NCBI GenBank assembly: GCA_021648025.1
Contig: JAKITO010000004.1
Span: 62,001-126,000, forward strand
Direction of reading: 5' to 3'
DNA from: Paracoccaceae bacterium
GTDB lineage: Bacteria > Pseudomonadota > Alphaproteobacteria > Rhodobacterales > Rhodobacteraceae
Length of the DNA stretch: 64,000 nucleotides
The number at the start of each line of letters is the position of its first letter. Position 1 is the first letter of the stretch. A program made the translations under genes and the position numbers. Below the pieces are notes generated by a model. That model saw only the letters and a list, made by a program, of their open reading frames with translations, was not told the origin of the DNA and made no database searches. Shown here piece by piece: positions 53,901 to 64,000 of the stretch.

Positions 53901-54869
53901 TCAGGCATCAACGTTGGCGAATTGATTGCCCGCGGTATTGTCCGGCTTGGACCAGTCGCGTTTCACGCCCAGATACAACAGGATTGAAGACGCGACAAAC
54001 ACCGAAGAATACGTGCCCACAACCACGCCCCAAATCATTGCGAAAACAAACCCCCGGATCACGTCCCCACCCAGCACAAACAAGGAAATCAGTGCCAAAA
54101 GGGTGGTTACCGAGGTCATCACCGTCCGGCTTAGCGTGCTGTTGATCGACAGGTTCAGAATCTCTGACAGAGAAAGTTTCTTGAATTTTCGCAGGTTTTC
54201 CCGCACCCGGTCAAACACCACCACCGTGTCGTTCAGGGAATAGCCGACGATAGTCAGCAAGGCGGCAATGATCGCCAGATCAAACTTGATCTGCACCAAC
54301 GAAAAGACGCCAATCGTCAGGATCACGTCATGCACCAAAGCCGCCACCGCGCCCAGGGCAAACTGCCATTCAAAGCGCAGCCAGATATAGATCAGCACCG
54401 CAGCCATCGCCAAAGCCACCGACAGGACGGCTGAGGTAATCAATTCACCTGAAACTTTTGGCCCAACCGATTCGACCGCATCAAAGGTAATATCCGGCAC
54501 CACGGCCATCAGCGCGCCCTGGACGGACGTGATCATACCGGAGGTAGCCGCTTCTTCGCCCTCTTGTGCCTGAATGCGGATCATGGCGACGTTATGATCC
54601 GCCGCGAAGGTCGGATCAAAAACCTCGGTGATGGTCATATCGCCCAACCCCAACGGCTCCAGCGCATTGCGATAGGCGGCCACATCCAGCGCCTCGGCGC
54701 TGACTGTGCGAATGGTCGTACCGCCGCGAAAATCAATGCCAAAGTTAAGGCCAAAAATCAAAAACGAACCAAACGACAAAACCATCAGCAGTGCCGACAA
54801 GCCCAGCCACCTTTTCCAATGATTAAAGAAGTCGAACTTGGTTTCCTGGGGGACAAGTTTCAGTCGCAT
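53901..54869 (-). CDS. secF: Protein translocase subunit SecF
   Basis: The ATG at 54869 lies one base after the secD stop, giving 322 residues starting MRLKLVPQETKFDFFNHWKR. It has six membrane helices and the SecD/SecF fold: LNFGIDFRGGTTIRTVSAEA (periplasmic P1 region), VGYSLNDTVVVFDRVRENL and RTVMTSVTTLLALISLFVLG. It works with SecD to pull secreted proteins across the membrane with the proton gradient. Confidence 0.97.
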   Translation of the reverse strand: MRLKLVPQETKFDFFNHWKRWLGLSALLMVLSFGSFLIFGLNFGIDFRGGTTIRTVSAEALDVAAYRNALEPLGLGDMTITEVFDPTFAADHNVAMIRIQAQEGEEAATSGMITSVQGALMAVVPDITFDAVESVGPKVSGELITSAVLSVALAMAAVLIYIWLRFEWQFALGAVAALVHDVILTIGVFSLVQIKFDLAIIAALLTIVGYSLNDTVVVFDRVRENLRKFKKLSLSEILNLSINSTLSRTVMTSVTTLLALISLFVLGGDVIRGFVFAMIWGVVVGTYSSVFVASSILLYLGVKRDWSKPDNTAGNQFANVDA

Positions 54870-54870
54870 G

Positions 54871-56532
54871 TCAAACCTCGATCTGTTTGGGGCGGCGGTA
54901 TTCAAACCACATGACAATCATCACGCGGGTGACAAAAATCGCCGTGAACACCGAGGTAAGAATACCCAGACCCAGTGTAATCGCGAAACCTCTTACCGGC
55001 CCCGAGCCCATGGCAAACAGGATTACGGCGGTGATAAAAGTGGTGATATTGGCGTCCATGATGGCGCTCAGCGCCTTTTCATACCCCAGTTCAATCGCTC
55101 GGGAAGGCCCGCGCGCAGTTTTCAATTCCTCGCGGATACGTTCGAATACCAACACGTTGGCGTCCACCGCCATGCCGACGGTCAAAACGATCCCGGCAAT
55201 GCCCGGCAAGGTCAGTGTCGCCCCCACCATGCTTAGCAATCCAAATATCAGGGCAATGTTCAGGATCAGGGCAATATTGGCGAAGATACCAAACAACCCG
55301 TACGACAGCGCCATGAACACCAGCACCCCGCCAAAGGCAATGATCGTCGCGATCTTGCCTGCGTCAATGCTGTCCTGGCCCAACTCTGGCCCAATGGTTC
55401 GTTCCTCAACGAACAAAAGTTCCGCAGGCAAGGCACCCGCCCGTAAAAGCACCGCCAGATTGGTGGTCTCCTCGACATTGAACCGCCCTGTGATGATGCC
55501 GGAACCTCCGGGAATATGGCTTTGAATAACCGGCGCGCTGATCACCTCGTCGTCCAGCACGATGGCAAACGGGCTGCCGATGTTGTTCAGGGTGTATTCA
55601 CCGAATTTGCGCGCGCCTGAGGTGTTAAAGCGGAAACTTACCGCTGGTCGGCCGTTCTGATCAAACGACGGCTGGGCGTCGGTCAGTTCTTCGCCGGTCA
55701 CAACCGGGGCCGACTCGATGGTATAATATACACCTTCTTCGTCCAGCGACGGCACCAATTGGTTGCCAGCACCGGCAAAGGCATCCTTGTCACTGCCCCG
55801 GCCCACCACCGGGTTGAATGTCAGCTTGGCAGTGGTGCCGATGATCCTTTTCAACTCGGTCGCAGAACCAATACCGGGCACCTGAATAAGAACACGGTCT
55901 TTGCCCTGCCGTTGAATGGTCGGCTCTCGCGTGCCCACCGCATCAATACGTCTTCGAATGATTTCAAGGGCTTGTCTTACGGTTCGGTCATCCGACGCAG
56001 TCTTTTCCTCATCAGAGAGGGTGACAATCACCAGGTCGCCGTCGCCCACCACCTCAATATCGGTCGCGCCTATACCAGCCAACGTCTGAATCGGCCGCGA
56101 CAGACCACGCACCAATTCCAGTGCCCTTGGCATGCCCTCGGGCTGACTGATCTTGATGCGAATCTCGTCCGGTTTTGACGGCTGCAAACGGATCGTGCCA
56201 ATGGTTGCGCGCTCAAGGCGCATGGCATCGCGGATCTCTGGCCACATCGACTGCATCCGCGACTCGTAAACATCCGCCACCTGAACCTCGGCCAGCAAAT
56301 GCGCACCACCGCGCAAATCCAACCCCAGATTGACCAATGACGACGGCATCCAGGCCGGCCATTGCCCGGCCTGCTCCAACCGCTCAGGGGTTTCGCCTTT
56401 CAGCTCGATCTCGGCCCAGGCATCGTTCGATTGCTCGACCCGGGTATAAAACCCGTTCGGCAGGGCCAATATGAGACCAATGGCGCAGACCAGCCAGATC
56501 AACACCTTTTTCCAAAGACTAATTTGCAGCAT
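54871..56532 (-). CDS. secD: Protein translocase subunit SecD
   Basis: The 553-residue protein has an N-terminal membrane helix, a large periplasmic part (LVNLGLDLRGGAHLLAEVQV near 77-96) and a C-terminal bundle of five helices with AGIVLTVGMAVDANVLVFER and AITLGLGILTSVFTAIFVTR. Length and motifs are typical. secD lies between yajC and secF on one strand. Confidence 0.98.
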   Translation of the reverse strand: MLQISLWKKVLIWLVCAIGLILALPNGFYTRVEQSNDAWAEIELKGETPERLEQAGQWPAWMPSSLVNLGLDLRGGAHLLAEVQVADVYESRMQSMWPEIRDAMRLERATIGTIRLQPSKPDEIRIKISQPEGMPRALELVRGLSRPIQTLAGIGATDIEVVGDGDLVIVTLSDEEKTASDDRTVRQALEIIRRRIDAVGTREPTIQRQGKDRVLIQVPGIGSATELKRIIGTTAKLTFNPVVGRGSDKDAFAGAGNQLVPSLDEEGVYYTIESAPVVTGEELTDAQPSFDQNGRPAVSFRFNTSGARKFGEYTLNNIGSPFAIVLDDEVISAPVIQSHIPGGSGIITGRFNVEETTNLAVLLRAGALPAELLFVEERTIGPELGQDSIDAGKIATIIAFGGVLVFMALSYGLFGIFANIALILNIALIFGLLSMVGATLTLPGIAGIVLTVGMAVDANVLVFERIREELKTARGPSRAIELGYEKALSAIMDANITTFITAVILFAMGSGPVRGFAITLGLGILTSVFTAIFVTRVMIVMWFEYRRPKQIEV

Positions 56533-56566
56533 TACCCTGCCTTATCAAAGTGTTACAACAGGAAAC

Positions 56567-56851
56567 TTACGTCGCAGGCTCGGTCTTGGATACCACGTTG
56601 GTCAGGGTCGATTTGACCACCCGGACCTTGACATCTTTGGCGATCTCGACCTCGACCTCATTGTCGTCCTTGACCTTGGTGACCTTGCCGATCAACCCGC
56701 CCTGGGTAATCACCTGATCGCCACGCCGCACGGCCGAGACCATTGCGGCATGTTGCTTGACCTTCTTTTGCTGCGGGCGGATCAGCAGGAAGTACATGAT
56801 CGCAAAGATCAGAATAAGCGGCAGAAACTGGCCGAGAGCGCCAACGTCCAT
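56567..56851 (-). CDS. yajC: Preprotein translocase accessory subunit YajC
   Basis: The 94-residue protein has one membrane helix (FLPLILIFAIMYFLLIRPQQ) and a basic cytoplasmic tail with RRGDQVITQGGLIGKVTKVK. It is the first gene of yajC-secD-secF and lies 34 bp before secD. Confidence 0.96.
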   Translation of the reverse strand: MDVGALGQFLPLILIFAIMYFLLIRPQQKKVKQHAAMVSAVRRGDQVITQGGLIGKVTKVKDDNEVEVEIAKDVKVRVVKSTLTNVVSKTEPAT

Positions 56852-57402
56852 GGTAATGTTCCTTTTGTGTCAGACATACGCAAGGTTTGGCCTTGCGTGA
56901 ATTTGGGATTACCTAAGCTCTGAACCGCATGTTTGCAAGCCAGAGCGCAATGGTTTGTTTTGTACTTGTCTTCAGGGTGGGTTTGACCGTTTTGTACAAA
57001 ACTTCTGTGGCTTAAATGAAGCAGGTGACAGGGGCTTGGCAGTGATGCGAAGGGGCGTCATGACGCAGGCATGGAAGAACCTCTGACCCAAACCGTTCTG
57101 AACATTTCGCCGCAGGTATTTCAGATGCTTGGTATCTATGTGCGAGAGTTGTCGCGCGAGAACCCGCCGCCAAATGGACCTGTCATGGACCTGTCATGGA
57201 CCTGTCACGGTTTCGTGCCACCCAGTGTGACCAATCCGTTGAAATGGGTTCGCAAGCAGACCACTTGGGTCATGACGCAGAGCAGGTGATGTAAACCTGC
57301 CCGCCGAACCCTGCGGGTGACGTATGATCGCATGGTCCATCGGGCACCGACCAAAAGCAACGGTTTTCCCCACGATAATCAAATGCGACTGTCAGAGGCG
57401 GA
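56852..57402. other. Intergenic region upstream of yajC
   Basis: The 551 bp hold a perfect 14-bp palindrome GTTTTGTACAAAAC at 56989-57002 and a half-site TTTTGTAC near 56957, plus an 11-bp triplication at 57174-57206. A 72-codon plus-strand frame from 57071 lacks codon character in its second half. No gene is supported. Confidence 0.55.
57174..57206. repeat. Three perfect 11-bp tandem repeats
   Basis: ATGGACCTGTC is repeated at 57174-57184, 57185-57195 and 57196-57206, followed by a degenerate start of a fourth. It lies between yajC and denD outside any gene. Confidence 0.9.
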
Positions 57403-58377
57403 TCAACTGCGTCCCAAATCTTCGTCTATATAGCTTTGGATGATTTGGCTGAATTCAGTTTCTGATGTGAATCCAAGTGCTTGCGCGCGAACGGGGTCAA
57501 ACTTGCGCGGCCATCCACTGACAATCTTTGCCACATCCGGGTCTTCCTGTGACCGGATCAACGCCACCACATCCGCCCCGGCAATTTCGCGCAATGCCTC
57601 GATCTGTTCGGCCACGGTACAGGACACACCGGGCATGTTCAGGCTGATCCGCCCTTTCAGCAACCCGGTATCAAGTGCCGCGGCGTGCATCATGAACCCG
57701 GTGGCCGATTTGGGCGACGCATGGGCGTGGCGCACCGTGTCAACCACCGGCAAAATTGCGCGCCTGCCGTTCAGCGGCTCGCGGATAATGCTGGAAAAGA
57801 ACGACGACGCCGCTTTGTTCGCCTTGCCCGGGCGCACCGATATGGTCGGCAACCTAATCGACACCCCGTCGACAAACCCTTTGCGGCTGAAATCGCTTAG
57901 CATCAATTCGCAGACCGCCTTTTGCGCGCCATATGACGTCAGCGGGGCGGTCAGGAATTCATCGCCAATCGCTTCGGGGAACGGCGCGCCAAATACCGCG
58001 ATGGACGAAGAAAACACCACCCGGGGGCAATAGCTGGCGCCACTGGCGATATGTTCCGCCCGCAGCGCCTCTAACAACGACCAGCCTGCGAACATATTGA
58101 CCTGCCAGCCTTTATCAAAGTCTTGTTCCGCCTCGCCCGAAACAATCGCGGCAAGTTGAAAGACAATATCAGGGCGATCATCGACCAGCATCGCCGCCGC
58201 ACCCGGATCGGTCAGATTGCCGGTGATACGGCGATGCGCCGCCGCGCCACCATCGCCAAACCCCACATCATAAAGTGTCACCACCGCAGGACCGCCCTGC
58301 CAGCCATCGCGGGCCAGACGCCCGGCCAGTTTCTGGCCAATCATACCTCCGCCGCCAACAATCAGTATTTTGGTCAT
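57403..58377 (-). CDS. denD: D-erythronate dehydrogenase
   Basis: The ATG at 58377 with AAAGGAAAG upstream begins MTKILIVGGGGMIGQKLAGR, giving 324 residues. It is an extended SDR with NAD motif GGGGMIGQ and catalytic SYGAQKAVCE (Tyr-x3-Lys). The sequence FSSSIAVFGAPFP and RPGKANKAASSFFSSIIREP match DenD. DenD oxidises D-erythronate to the 2-oxo acid in C4 sugar-acid breakdown. It is divergent from a sugar-acid operon at 58518, which may belong to the same pathway. Confidence 0.9.
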   Translation of the reverse strand: MTKILIVGGGGMIGQKLAGRLARDGWQGGPAVVTLYDVGFGDGGAAAHRRITGNLTDPGAAAMLVDDRPDIVFQLAAIVSGEAEQDFDKGWQVNMFAGWSLLEALRAEHIASGASYCPRVVFSSSIAVFGAPFPEAIGDEFLTAPLTSYGAQKAVCELMLSDFSRKGFVDGVSIRLPTISVRPGKANKAASSFFSSIIREPLNGRRAILPVVDTVRHAHASPKSATGFMMHAAALDTGLLKGRISLNMPGVSCTVAEQIEALREIAGADVVALIRSQEDPDVAKIVSGWPRKFDPVRAQALGFTSETEFSQIIQSYIDEDLGRS

Positions 58378-58517
58378 GGGGTCTTTCCTTTCATGCGTTT
58401 CATCTACGATGGCACGCCCGACCAAGGGAAACTAGTATTTCTGTTAACTTTGGGTCAGAGTATCCCGAATCCCGACGATACCCCGAAATTTTTCCGAAAA
58501 CCACAAAGGCCCTTATC

Positions 58518-59264
58518 ATGACATCTGCACGACTATCCGGAAAACGCGCCCTTGTAACAGCCGCAGGTCAGGGCATCGGCCGGGCCTCGGCCCTGGCCAT
58601 GGCGCGCGAAGGTGCTGCGGTCTTTGCCACTGATGTAAACGCCGACGCGCTGGCCACGCTTCAGGACGAAGCCGAGGGCCAGCTTGAAACCTTTGTCATG
58701 GATGTTCTGGACGACGCGTCGGTGACCAAAGGCGTCGCCCGTGCCCGCCCCGACATCCTGTTCAACTGTGCCGGTTATGTCCACAACGGCACGGTCATGG
58801 ATGCGACGGACGAAGATTTCGACTTTGCCATGGACCTGAACGTCAAGTCCATGTTCCGCACCTGTCGCGCCGCCATTCCGGGCATGTTGGAACGTCAGTA
58901 CGGGTCGATCATCAATATGGCGTCGGCCTGTTCGTCGATCATCGGTGCGCCAAACCGGTTCGTCTATGGCACCTCAAAGGCGGCCGTCATCGGCCTGACC
59001 AAATCCATCGCCGTGGAATACATCACCATGGGCATCCGCTGTAACGCCATCTGCCCCGGTGTGGTCGACAGCCCGTCGTTGCACGATCGTTTGCGCGCCA
59101 CCGGCGACTATGACACCGCGATGAAAGCCTTTGTTGCCCGCCAGCCGATGGGCCGGATTGCGCAGCCGGAAGAGATTGCCGCTTTGGTGGTCTATCTTGG
59201 ATCATCCGAAAGCGCGTTTCTGACCGGGCAGACGGAAATCATTGACGGCGGATGGTCGGGATAA
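58518..59264 (+). CDS. SDR-family sugar/sugar-acid dehydrogenase
   Basis: The ATG at 58518 gives 248 residues. The NAD motif is AAGQGIGRA (about 16-24), NCAG follows at about 79, the catalytic Ser is in NMASACSS and YxxxK in FVYGTSKAAVIG. It resembles 2-keto-3-deoxy-L-fuconate or related 3-oxo sugar-acid dehydrogenases (C-terminal TGQTEIIDGGWSG). With the IlvD/Edd dehydratase that starts 6 bp after its stop it probably works in a nonphosphorylated sugar-acid route. Confidence 0.9.
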   Translation: MTSARLSGKRALVTAAGQGIGRASALAMAREGAAVFATDVNADALATLQDEAEGQLETFVMDVLDDASVTKGVARARPDILFNCAGYVHNGTVMDATDEDFDFAMDLNVKSMFRTCRAAIPGMLERQYGSIINMASACSSIIGAPNRFVYGTSKAAVIGLTKSIAVEYITMGIRCNAICPGVVDSPSLHDRLRATGDYDTAMKAFVARQPMGRIAQPEEIAALVVYLGSSESAFLTGQTEIIDGGWSG

Positions 59265-59270
59265 GGGAGA

Positions 59271-61064
59271 ATGACGATGACGGATAATAAACCAATTCTG
59301 AGGTCACAAAGATGGTTCTCGAACCCTGACGACCAGGAAATGACCGCGCTTTATCTTGAGCGATACCTGAATTACGGCCTGACCCGGGAAGAACTGCAAT
59401 CGGGCAAGCCGATCATCGGCATTGCCCAGACCGGTTCGGATCTTAGCCCCTGTAACCGTCACCATGTCGAACTGACCAAGCGGGTGCGCGACGGCATCAT
59501 TTCGAACGGCGGCACGGTGATCGAAATCCCGGTGCATCCGATACAAGAAACAGGCAAGCGGCCGACGGCGATGCTGGACCGTAATCTGGCCTATCTTTCT
59601 TTGGTGGAAACGCTGTTTGGCTACCCGATCGACGGGGTTGTGCTGAATATCGGCTGTGACAAGACCACGCCGGCGCTGTTGATGGCGGCGGCCACGGTGA
59701 ACATTCCGGCCATCGCCCTTTCGGTCGGGCCGATGCTGAACGGCTGGTTCAAGGGCGAACGCACGGGTTCGGGCACAATCGTCTGGAAGGCGCGCGAAAT
59801 GCGCGCGGCCGGCGATATCGACGATGAGGGGTTCATGGAACTGGTCACCTCGTCGGCCACATCTGTGGGGTATTGCAACACCATGGGCACGGCCACGACC
59901 ATGAATTCACTGGCCGAAGCATTGGGCATGCAACTGCCGGGTTCCGCGGCAATTCCGGCCGCTTACCGCCAGCGCGGCCAGATCAGCTATGAAACCGGCA
60001 AGCGGATTGTCGACATGGTGCACGAAGACCTGAAACCATCCGACATCATGACCCGTGCGGCGTTTGAAAACGCCATTGTGGTCAATTCTGCCATCGGCGG
60101 GTCGACCAACGCGCCGATCCATATGAACGCCATTGCCCGGCACCTGAATGTGCCTCTGGACAATGACGACTGGCAGCAACTGGGCCATAAGGTGCCATTG
60201 CTGGTCAACCTTCAGCCAGCGGGCGAATATCTGGGCGAGGATTATTTTCACGCAGGCGGTGTGCCTGCGGTGGTGGGTGAATTGATGCGGGCCGGGTTGC
60301 TGCCCAACCCCGATACGATGACCGTCAATGGTCGCACCCTGAGCGAGAATTGCAGCGACAAACACTCTGAATTCGATGATGTGATCCGCACCACCCGGAC
60401 TGCATTGACGCAAGAAGCCGGGTTCATGAACCTTAGCGGCAACCTGTTCGATTCAGCCATTCTGAAAACCAGTGGCATCACGGATGAATTTCGCGACCGC
60501 TATCTGTCAAACCCCGACGACCCCAACGCCTTTGAAGGGCGCGCCATGGTGTTCGAGGGGCCGGAAGATTTCCACAAACGCATTGATGACCCCGCCCTTG
60601 GCATCGACGAATATTGCATTCTGATCATGCGCGGTGTCGGGCCTATCGGCTATCCGGGCGGGGCCGAAGTGGTCAATATGCGCCCGCCTGCGTACCTGTT
60701 GAAAAAGGGCATCCACGCCATGCCTTGTGTCGGTGACGGACGGCAATCGGGCACCTCGGGGTCGCCCTCGATCCTGAATGCCTCGCCCGAGGCGGCGGAT
60801 GGTGGCGGACTGGGACTGGTCAAAACCGGCGACCTTATCCGCATTGACCTGAACACATGCACCGCCAATATGCAGGTTGACGACGCAGAACTGGCCAAAC
60901 GCCGCGCCGCCCTGCCTGCGGATGCCTTTACCCCACCAAGCCAGTCGCCCTGGCAGGCGATCTTTCGCGAAAAAGTCAGGCCGTTTTCCGAAGGCATGGT
61001 ACTGGAAGGTGCAGATGAATTTCAGGACATCGCGCATAAATCGTTCCCCCGTGACAACCACTAA
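59271..61064 (+). CDS. IlvD/Edd-family sugar-acid dehydratase
   Basis: The 597-residue enzyme has the Fe-S dehydratase pattern. Cysteine sites are seen in [28 protein letters not shown] and [15 protein letters not shown], and [20 protein letters not shown] follows. The last domain has [19 protein letters not shown]. Length and motifs fit L-arabonate/D-xylonate/D-fuconate type dehydratases rather than the amino-acid enzyme. It should dehydrate a sugar acid to the 2-keto-3-deoxy acid, upstream of or parallel to the SDR step. Confidence 0.93.
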   Translation: MTMTDNKPILRSQRWFSNPDDQEMTALYLERYLNYGLTREELQSGKPIIGIAQTGSDLSPCNRHHVELTKRVRDGIISNGGTVIEIPVHPIQETGKRPTAMLDRNLAYLSLVETLFGYPIDGVVLNIGCDKTTPALLMAAATVNIPAIALSVGPMLNGWFKGERTGSGTIVWKAREMRAAGDIDDEGFMELVTSSATSVGYCNTMGTATTMNSLAEALGMQLPGSAAIPAAYRQRGQISYETGKRIVDMVHEDLKPSDIMTRAAFENAIVVNSAIGGSTNAPIHMNAIARHLNVPLDNDDWQQLGHKVPLLVNLQPAGEYLGEDYFHAGGVPAVVGELMRAGLLPNPDTMTVNGRTLSENCSDKHSEFDDVIRTTRTALTQEAGFMNLSGNLFDSAILKTSGITDEFRDRYLSNPDDPNAFEGRAMVFEGPEDFHKRIDDPALGIDEYCILIMRGVGPIGYPGGAEVVNMRPPAYLLKKGIHAMPCVGDGRQSGTSGSPSILNASPEAADGGGLGLVKTGDLIRIDLNTCTANMQVDDAELAKRRAALPADAFTPPSQSPWQAIFREKVRPFSEGMVLEGADEFQDIAHKSFPRDNH

Positions 61065-61089
61065 CCTGTGACAACCATGAGGTGCGCGT

Positions 61090-62043
61090 ATGAAACCTGA
61101 CATCCTGCTGATTGGCGATGCAACCCCGCGGATGATTGACCGTCTGAGCGGTGAATTCACCCTGCATACCTCGTCCGGGCCGGACGATCTGGCGGAATTG
61201 TTGCAACGGATCGGCCCGATCCTTCAAGGTGTGATGTCCAACGGTCACGGCGGCGTTGCGGCCGGGGTGATGGATGCCATGCCCACCCTCAAAATCATCT
61301 CGGGCTACGGCGTCGGGTATGACACCATCGACGTGAACGCGGCCTTGCAGCGCAGCATCACAGTCACCCATACGCCCGGCGTTCTGAACGACGAAGTCGC
61401 CAATACCGCGATCATGTTATGGCTGGCTGTGTCGCGCCGGGTGATCGGCGCTGATGCGTACATCCGGGCCGGGCGATGGCCGCGTGAGGGGTTTTATCCG
61501 CTGACCCGTTCGGTTCAGGGGAAACGGGTGGGTATCCTTGGGCTGGGCCGGATCGGCCAGGCCATTGCGGATCGGCTGGCGGTGTTTGACGCAGAAATCC
61601 TGTATCATGCGCGCTCGGAAAAAGACGTGGAATATCGTTATTATGGCGACTTGACCGAGATGGCCCGGAACTGCGACGTGCTGATTTGCATCACCCCGGG
61701 CGGGGCGGGCACCCACCATATCGTCAGCGCCCGGGTAATCGACGCGTTGGGATCAGAGGGCATTCTGATCAATGTATCGCGCGGGTCCGTGGTGGACGAA
61801 CCAGCAATGATCGCGGCGCTTCAGGCTGGCCGCCTTGGCGGCGCTGGCCTGGATGTGTTCGAGGATGAACCAAACGTGCCTGAAGCGCTGATTGGCATGG
61901 ACAACGTGGTGCTTCAACCGCATGTGGGCAGCGGCACGGTCGAGACAAGGCAGGCCATGGGTGACCTGACCTGCGACAACCTGATCCGCTATTTCAAAGA
62001 CGGCAAAGCCCTGACACCGGTGCCGGAATGCGCGCATTTGTGA
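61090..62043 (+). CDS. D-2-hydroxyacid dehydrogenase
   Basis: The 317-residue protein has the NAD fold motif GLGRIGQAIADRL near 155-167, the catalytic Arg in NVSRGSVVDEPA, Glu in GLDVFEDEPNVPE and His in LQPHVGSGTVETR. It would reduce a 2-oxo acid such as glyoxylate or hydroxypyruvate, a likely end step of the sugar-acid route. It follows the dehydratase gene by 25 bp. Convergent to methylmalonyl-CoA mutase; a weak stem CACCGT/ACGGTG at 62054-62069 may end the transcript. Confidence 0.92.
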   Translation: MKPDILLIGDATPRMIDRLSGEFTLHTSSGPDDLAELLQRIGPILQGVMSNGHGGVAAGVMDAMPTLKIISGYGVGYDTIDVNAALQRSITVTHTPGVLNDEVANTAIMLWLAVSRRVIGADAYIRAGRWPREGFYPLTRSVQGKRVGILGLGRIGQAIADRLAVFDAEILYHARSEKDVEYRYYGDLTEMARNCDVLICITPGGAGTHHIVSARVIDALGSEGILINVSRGSVVDEPAMIAALQAGRLGGAGLDVFEDEPNVPEALIGMDNVVLQPHVGSGTVETRQAMGDLTCDNLIRYFKDGKALTPVPECAHL

Positions 62044-62084
62044 CGCGGTGGTCACACCGTACAACGGTGCGCAAATTGCCCACC

Positions 62085-64000
62085 CTACGTCCCGGTGGCA
62101 TCCCCCTGTGCGGCCCGGATCAGTCCCAGGATATCCTCGGCTGCCTGCGGAATATTCGTGCCCGGACCAAAGATCGCCTTGACGCCGTTGTCATACAGGA
62201 ACTGGTAATCCTGCTGTGGAATCACCCCGCCGCAGATAACGATGATATCGTCGGCCTCGGCCTGTTTCAGCGCTTGCACCAATTGCGGCGCAAGGGTCTT
62301 GTGCCCTGCCGCCTGCGACGAAATGCCGATCACATGCACGTCATTGTCAATCGCGTCCTGTGCGGCCTCGGCAGGGGTCTGAAACAACGGGCCAACGTCG
62401 ACGTCAAAGCCGATATCGGCAAATGCCGTGGCAATCACCTTGGCGCCGCGATCATGCCCGTCCTGCCCCATCTTGACCACCAGCATGCGCGGCCTGCGCC
62501 CTTCATCCCTGGCAAAATCCTCGACCGATTTCTGAATGGCCGCAAACCCTTCGTCACCCGCATAGGCCGCGCCATATACCCCGGCCAGGGTTTTGACCTC
62601 GGCCCGGTGCCGCCCGAATTCTTTCTCTAACGCCATGCTGATCTCTCCCACTGTGGCCCGCGCCCTTGCGGCCTCAATTGCACCCTCTAACAGGTTGCCG
62701 TCCGATCCCGCCAAGCGCGTCAGCTCTTCAAGCGCCTGAAGACAGGCGCTTTCATCGCGGGTCGCACGAATGTTAGCCAGCCGGGCCACCTGGGCTGCGC
62801 GCACCGCATCATTGTCAATGTCCAGAATGTCGATCGCATCCTCACTCTCAAGCCGGTATTTGTTGACCCCGACAATCACCTCATCGCCCCGGTCAATCTG
62901 TGCCTGCCGTGTGGCCGCGGTTTCTTCGATCCGCAGCTTGGGCATACCTGAGGCCACCGCCTTGGTCATGCCGCCGATTTCTTCGACTTCTTCGATCAGT
63001 TTCCAGGCTGCTTCGGCCAGATCATGGGTGAGCTTTTCCACGTAATACGACCCCGCCAACGGATCGACCACATTGGTCACCCCCGTCTCTTCCTGCAAGA
63101 TCAACTGGGTATTGCGGGCAATCCGCGCACTAAAATCCGTGGGCAAGGCAATCGCTTCGTCCAGTGCATTTGTGTGCAAGGATTGCGTGCCCCCAAGGGC
63201 CGCCGCCATCGCCTCGTAGGCGGTGCGCACCACGTTGTTATACGGGTCCTGTTCCTGCAAACTCACGCCAGACGTCTGGCAATGGGTGCGCAACATCGAA
63301 GACTTGGGGTTCTTCGGTTCAAACTCGGCCATGATCCGATGCCACAACAACCGCGCAGCGCGCAATTTTGCCACTTCCATGAAGAAATTCATGCCGATGC
63401 CAAAGAAAAACGACAACCGCCCGGCAAACGCGTCCACATCCATGCCCCGCGCCAAAGCCGCACGGACATATTCGCGCCCATCGGCCAGGGTATAGGCCAG
63501 TTCCTGAACCAAATTGGCCCCGGCCTCTTGCATATGATAGCCCGAGATCGAGATGGAATTGAATTTTGGCATCTTGGCCGAGGTGAACTCGATGATGTCA
63601 GCAACAATCCGCATCGACGGTTCAGGCGGGTAAATATAGGTGTTACGCACCATGAATTCCTTCAGAACGTCGTTCTGAATGGTGCCGGACAACTGCGCCA
63701 TGTCATGACCCTGTTCCTGCCCGGCCACGATAAAGGCGGCCAGAACCGGAATGACCGCGCCGTTCATCGTCATCGACACCGAAATCTTGTCCAGCGGGAT
63801 CTGGTCAAACAGGATTTTCATGTCCTCAACCGAATCAATCGCCACCCCGGCCTTGCCCACATCGCCAACCACACGCGGATGATCACTGTCATAGCCGCGG
63901 TGCGTGGCCAGATCAAACGCCACGGAAACGCCCTGCTGACCCGCCGCCAACCCGCGCCGGTAAAACGCATTGCTTTCCTCAGCCGTGGAAAATCCGGCAT
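62085..64000 (-). CDS. scpA: Methylmalonyl-CoA mutase, 3' part (gene runs off the window)
   Basis: The visible 638 codons have no internal stop and continue beyond the right edge; codons up to 64000 read [16 protein letters not shown], so the start lies outside. The TIM-barrel CoA/substrate domain is seen ([37 protein letters not shown]), and the C-terminal cobalamin domain has DGHDRGAKV with the B12-binding DxHxxG. It interconverts succinyl-CoA and (R)-methylmalonyl-CoA in propionate metabolism. It depends on the same cobalamin pool as the MttB/RamA-type proteins. Confidence 0.97.
   Translation of the reverse strand, partial: AGFSTAEESNAFYRRGLAAGQQGVSVAFDLATHRGYDSDHPRVVGDVGKAGVAIDSVEDMKILFDQIPLDKISVSMTMNGAVIPVLAAFIVAGQEQGHDMAQLSGTIQNDVLKEFMVRNTYIYPPEPSMRIVADIIEFTSAKMPKFNSISISGYHMQEAGANLVQELAYTLADGREYVRAALARGMDVDAFAGRLSFFFGIGMNFFMEVAKLRAARLLWHRIMAEFEPKNPKSSMLRTHCQTSGVSLQEQDPYNNVVRTAYEAMAAALGGTQSLHTNALDEAIALPTDFSARIARNTQLILQEETGVTNVVDPLAGSYYVEKLTHDLAEAAWKLIEEVEEIGGMTKAVASGMPKLRIEETAATRQAQIDRGDEVIVGVNKYRLESEDAIDILDIDNDAVRAAQVARLANIRATRDESACLQALEELTRLAGSDGNLLEGAIEAARARATVGEISMALEKEFGRHRAEVKTLAGVYGAAYAGDEGFAAIQKSVEDFARDEGRRPRMLVVKMGQDGHDRGAKVIATAFADIGFDVDVGPLFQTPAEAAQDAIDNDVHVIGISSQAAGHKTLAPQLVQALKQAEADDIIVICGGVIPQQDYQFLYDNGVKAIFGPGTNIPQAAEDILGLIRAAQGDATGT

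Noticed and set aside
57071-57289. 72-codon ORF upstream of yajC
   Set aside because: It contains the 11-bp triplication, has poor codon character in its second half and resembles no family I know.

Overview
The window is a chromosomal segment of a Rhodobacterales (Roseobacter-group) alphaproteobacterium. Three things point there: marker proteins of alphaproteobacterial type (GlnE, Lon, HU, SecDF-YajC, FabD/FabG/AcpP/FabF, MltG, CcmAB, methylmalonyl-CoA mutase), moderately high G+C, and gene neighbourhoods known from that order. The tRNAs are ordinary (Asn, Asp and two Val). No CRISPR array or intact insertion sequence was seen.

Layout. 0-8 kb: glnE with a small partner gene, then a run of minus-strand genes (NTF2-like, transglutaminase-like, AraC, an orphan EnvZ-like kinase) and a plus-strand metallo-beta-lactamase-fold hydrolase. 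8-10 kb: a scar of mobile DNA beside tRNA-Asn. It holds an intact exonuclease-BRCT gene and fragments of a tyrosine integrase, a nucleotidyltransferase and a RepC-like plasmid initiator. 10-18.4 kb: a glycosyltransferase and a META-domain lipoprotein-like gene, then the most unusual locus, a 1845-residue alpha-helical repeat protein ending in an HExxH metallopeptidase domain and followed by a CpXC zinc-ribbon gene. 18.4-24.7 kb: an amidohydrolase, DUF4202, small membrane proteins, a RamA-like corrinoid activator and cueR with a MerR-type promoter. 24.7-31.7 kb: a sugar-type ABC transporter operon with LsrF and epimerase homologues under a SorC-family regulator. 32-37 kb: an amine oxidase-like flavoprotein, an ATC-hydrolase-like protein, an acyl-CoA ligase and two tRNA-Val genes. 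36.5-47 kb: HU, Lon, MltG and the fatty acid synthesis cluster, which is interrupted. 47-57 kb: cytochrome b561-like, MttB-family methyltransferase, ccmAB, a small accessory block, and yajC-secDF. 57.4-62 kb: a sugar-acid catabolic locus (denD divergent from SDR, IlvD/Edd dehydratase and 2-hydroxyacid dehydrogenase genes). 62-64 kb: the 3' part of methylmalonyl-CoA mutase.

Two themes recur. Gene decay is frequent: intergenic spaces contain readable C- or N-terminal pieces of lost genes, and conserved clusters (fab, ccm) are split. There are also many short tandem arrays with 11-13 bp units, often in frame or across stop codons, and two related copies of a palindromic repeat. The best candidate for an undescribed system is the metallopeptidase/CpXC pair at 12.1-18.3 kb.
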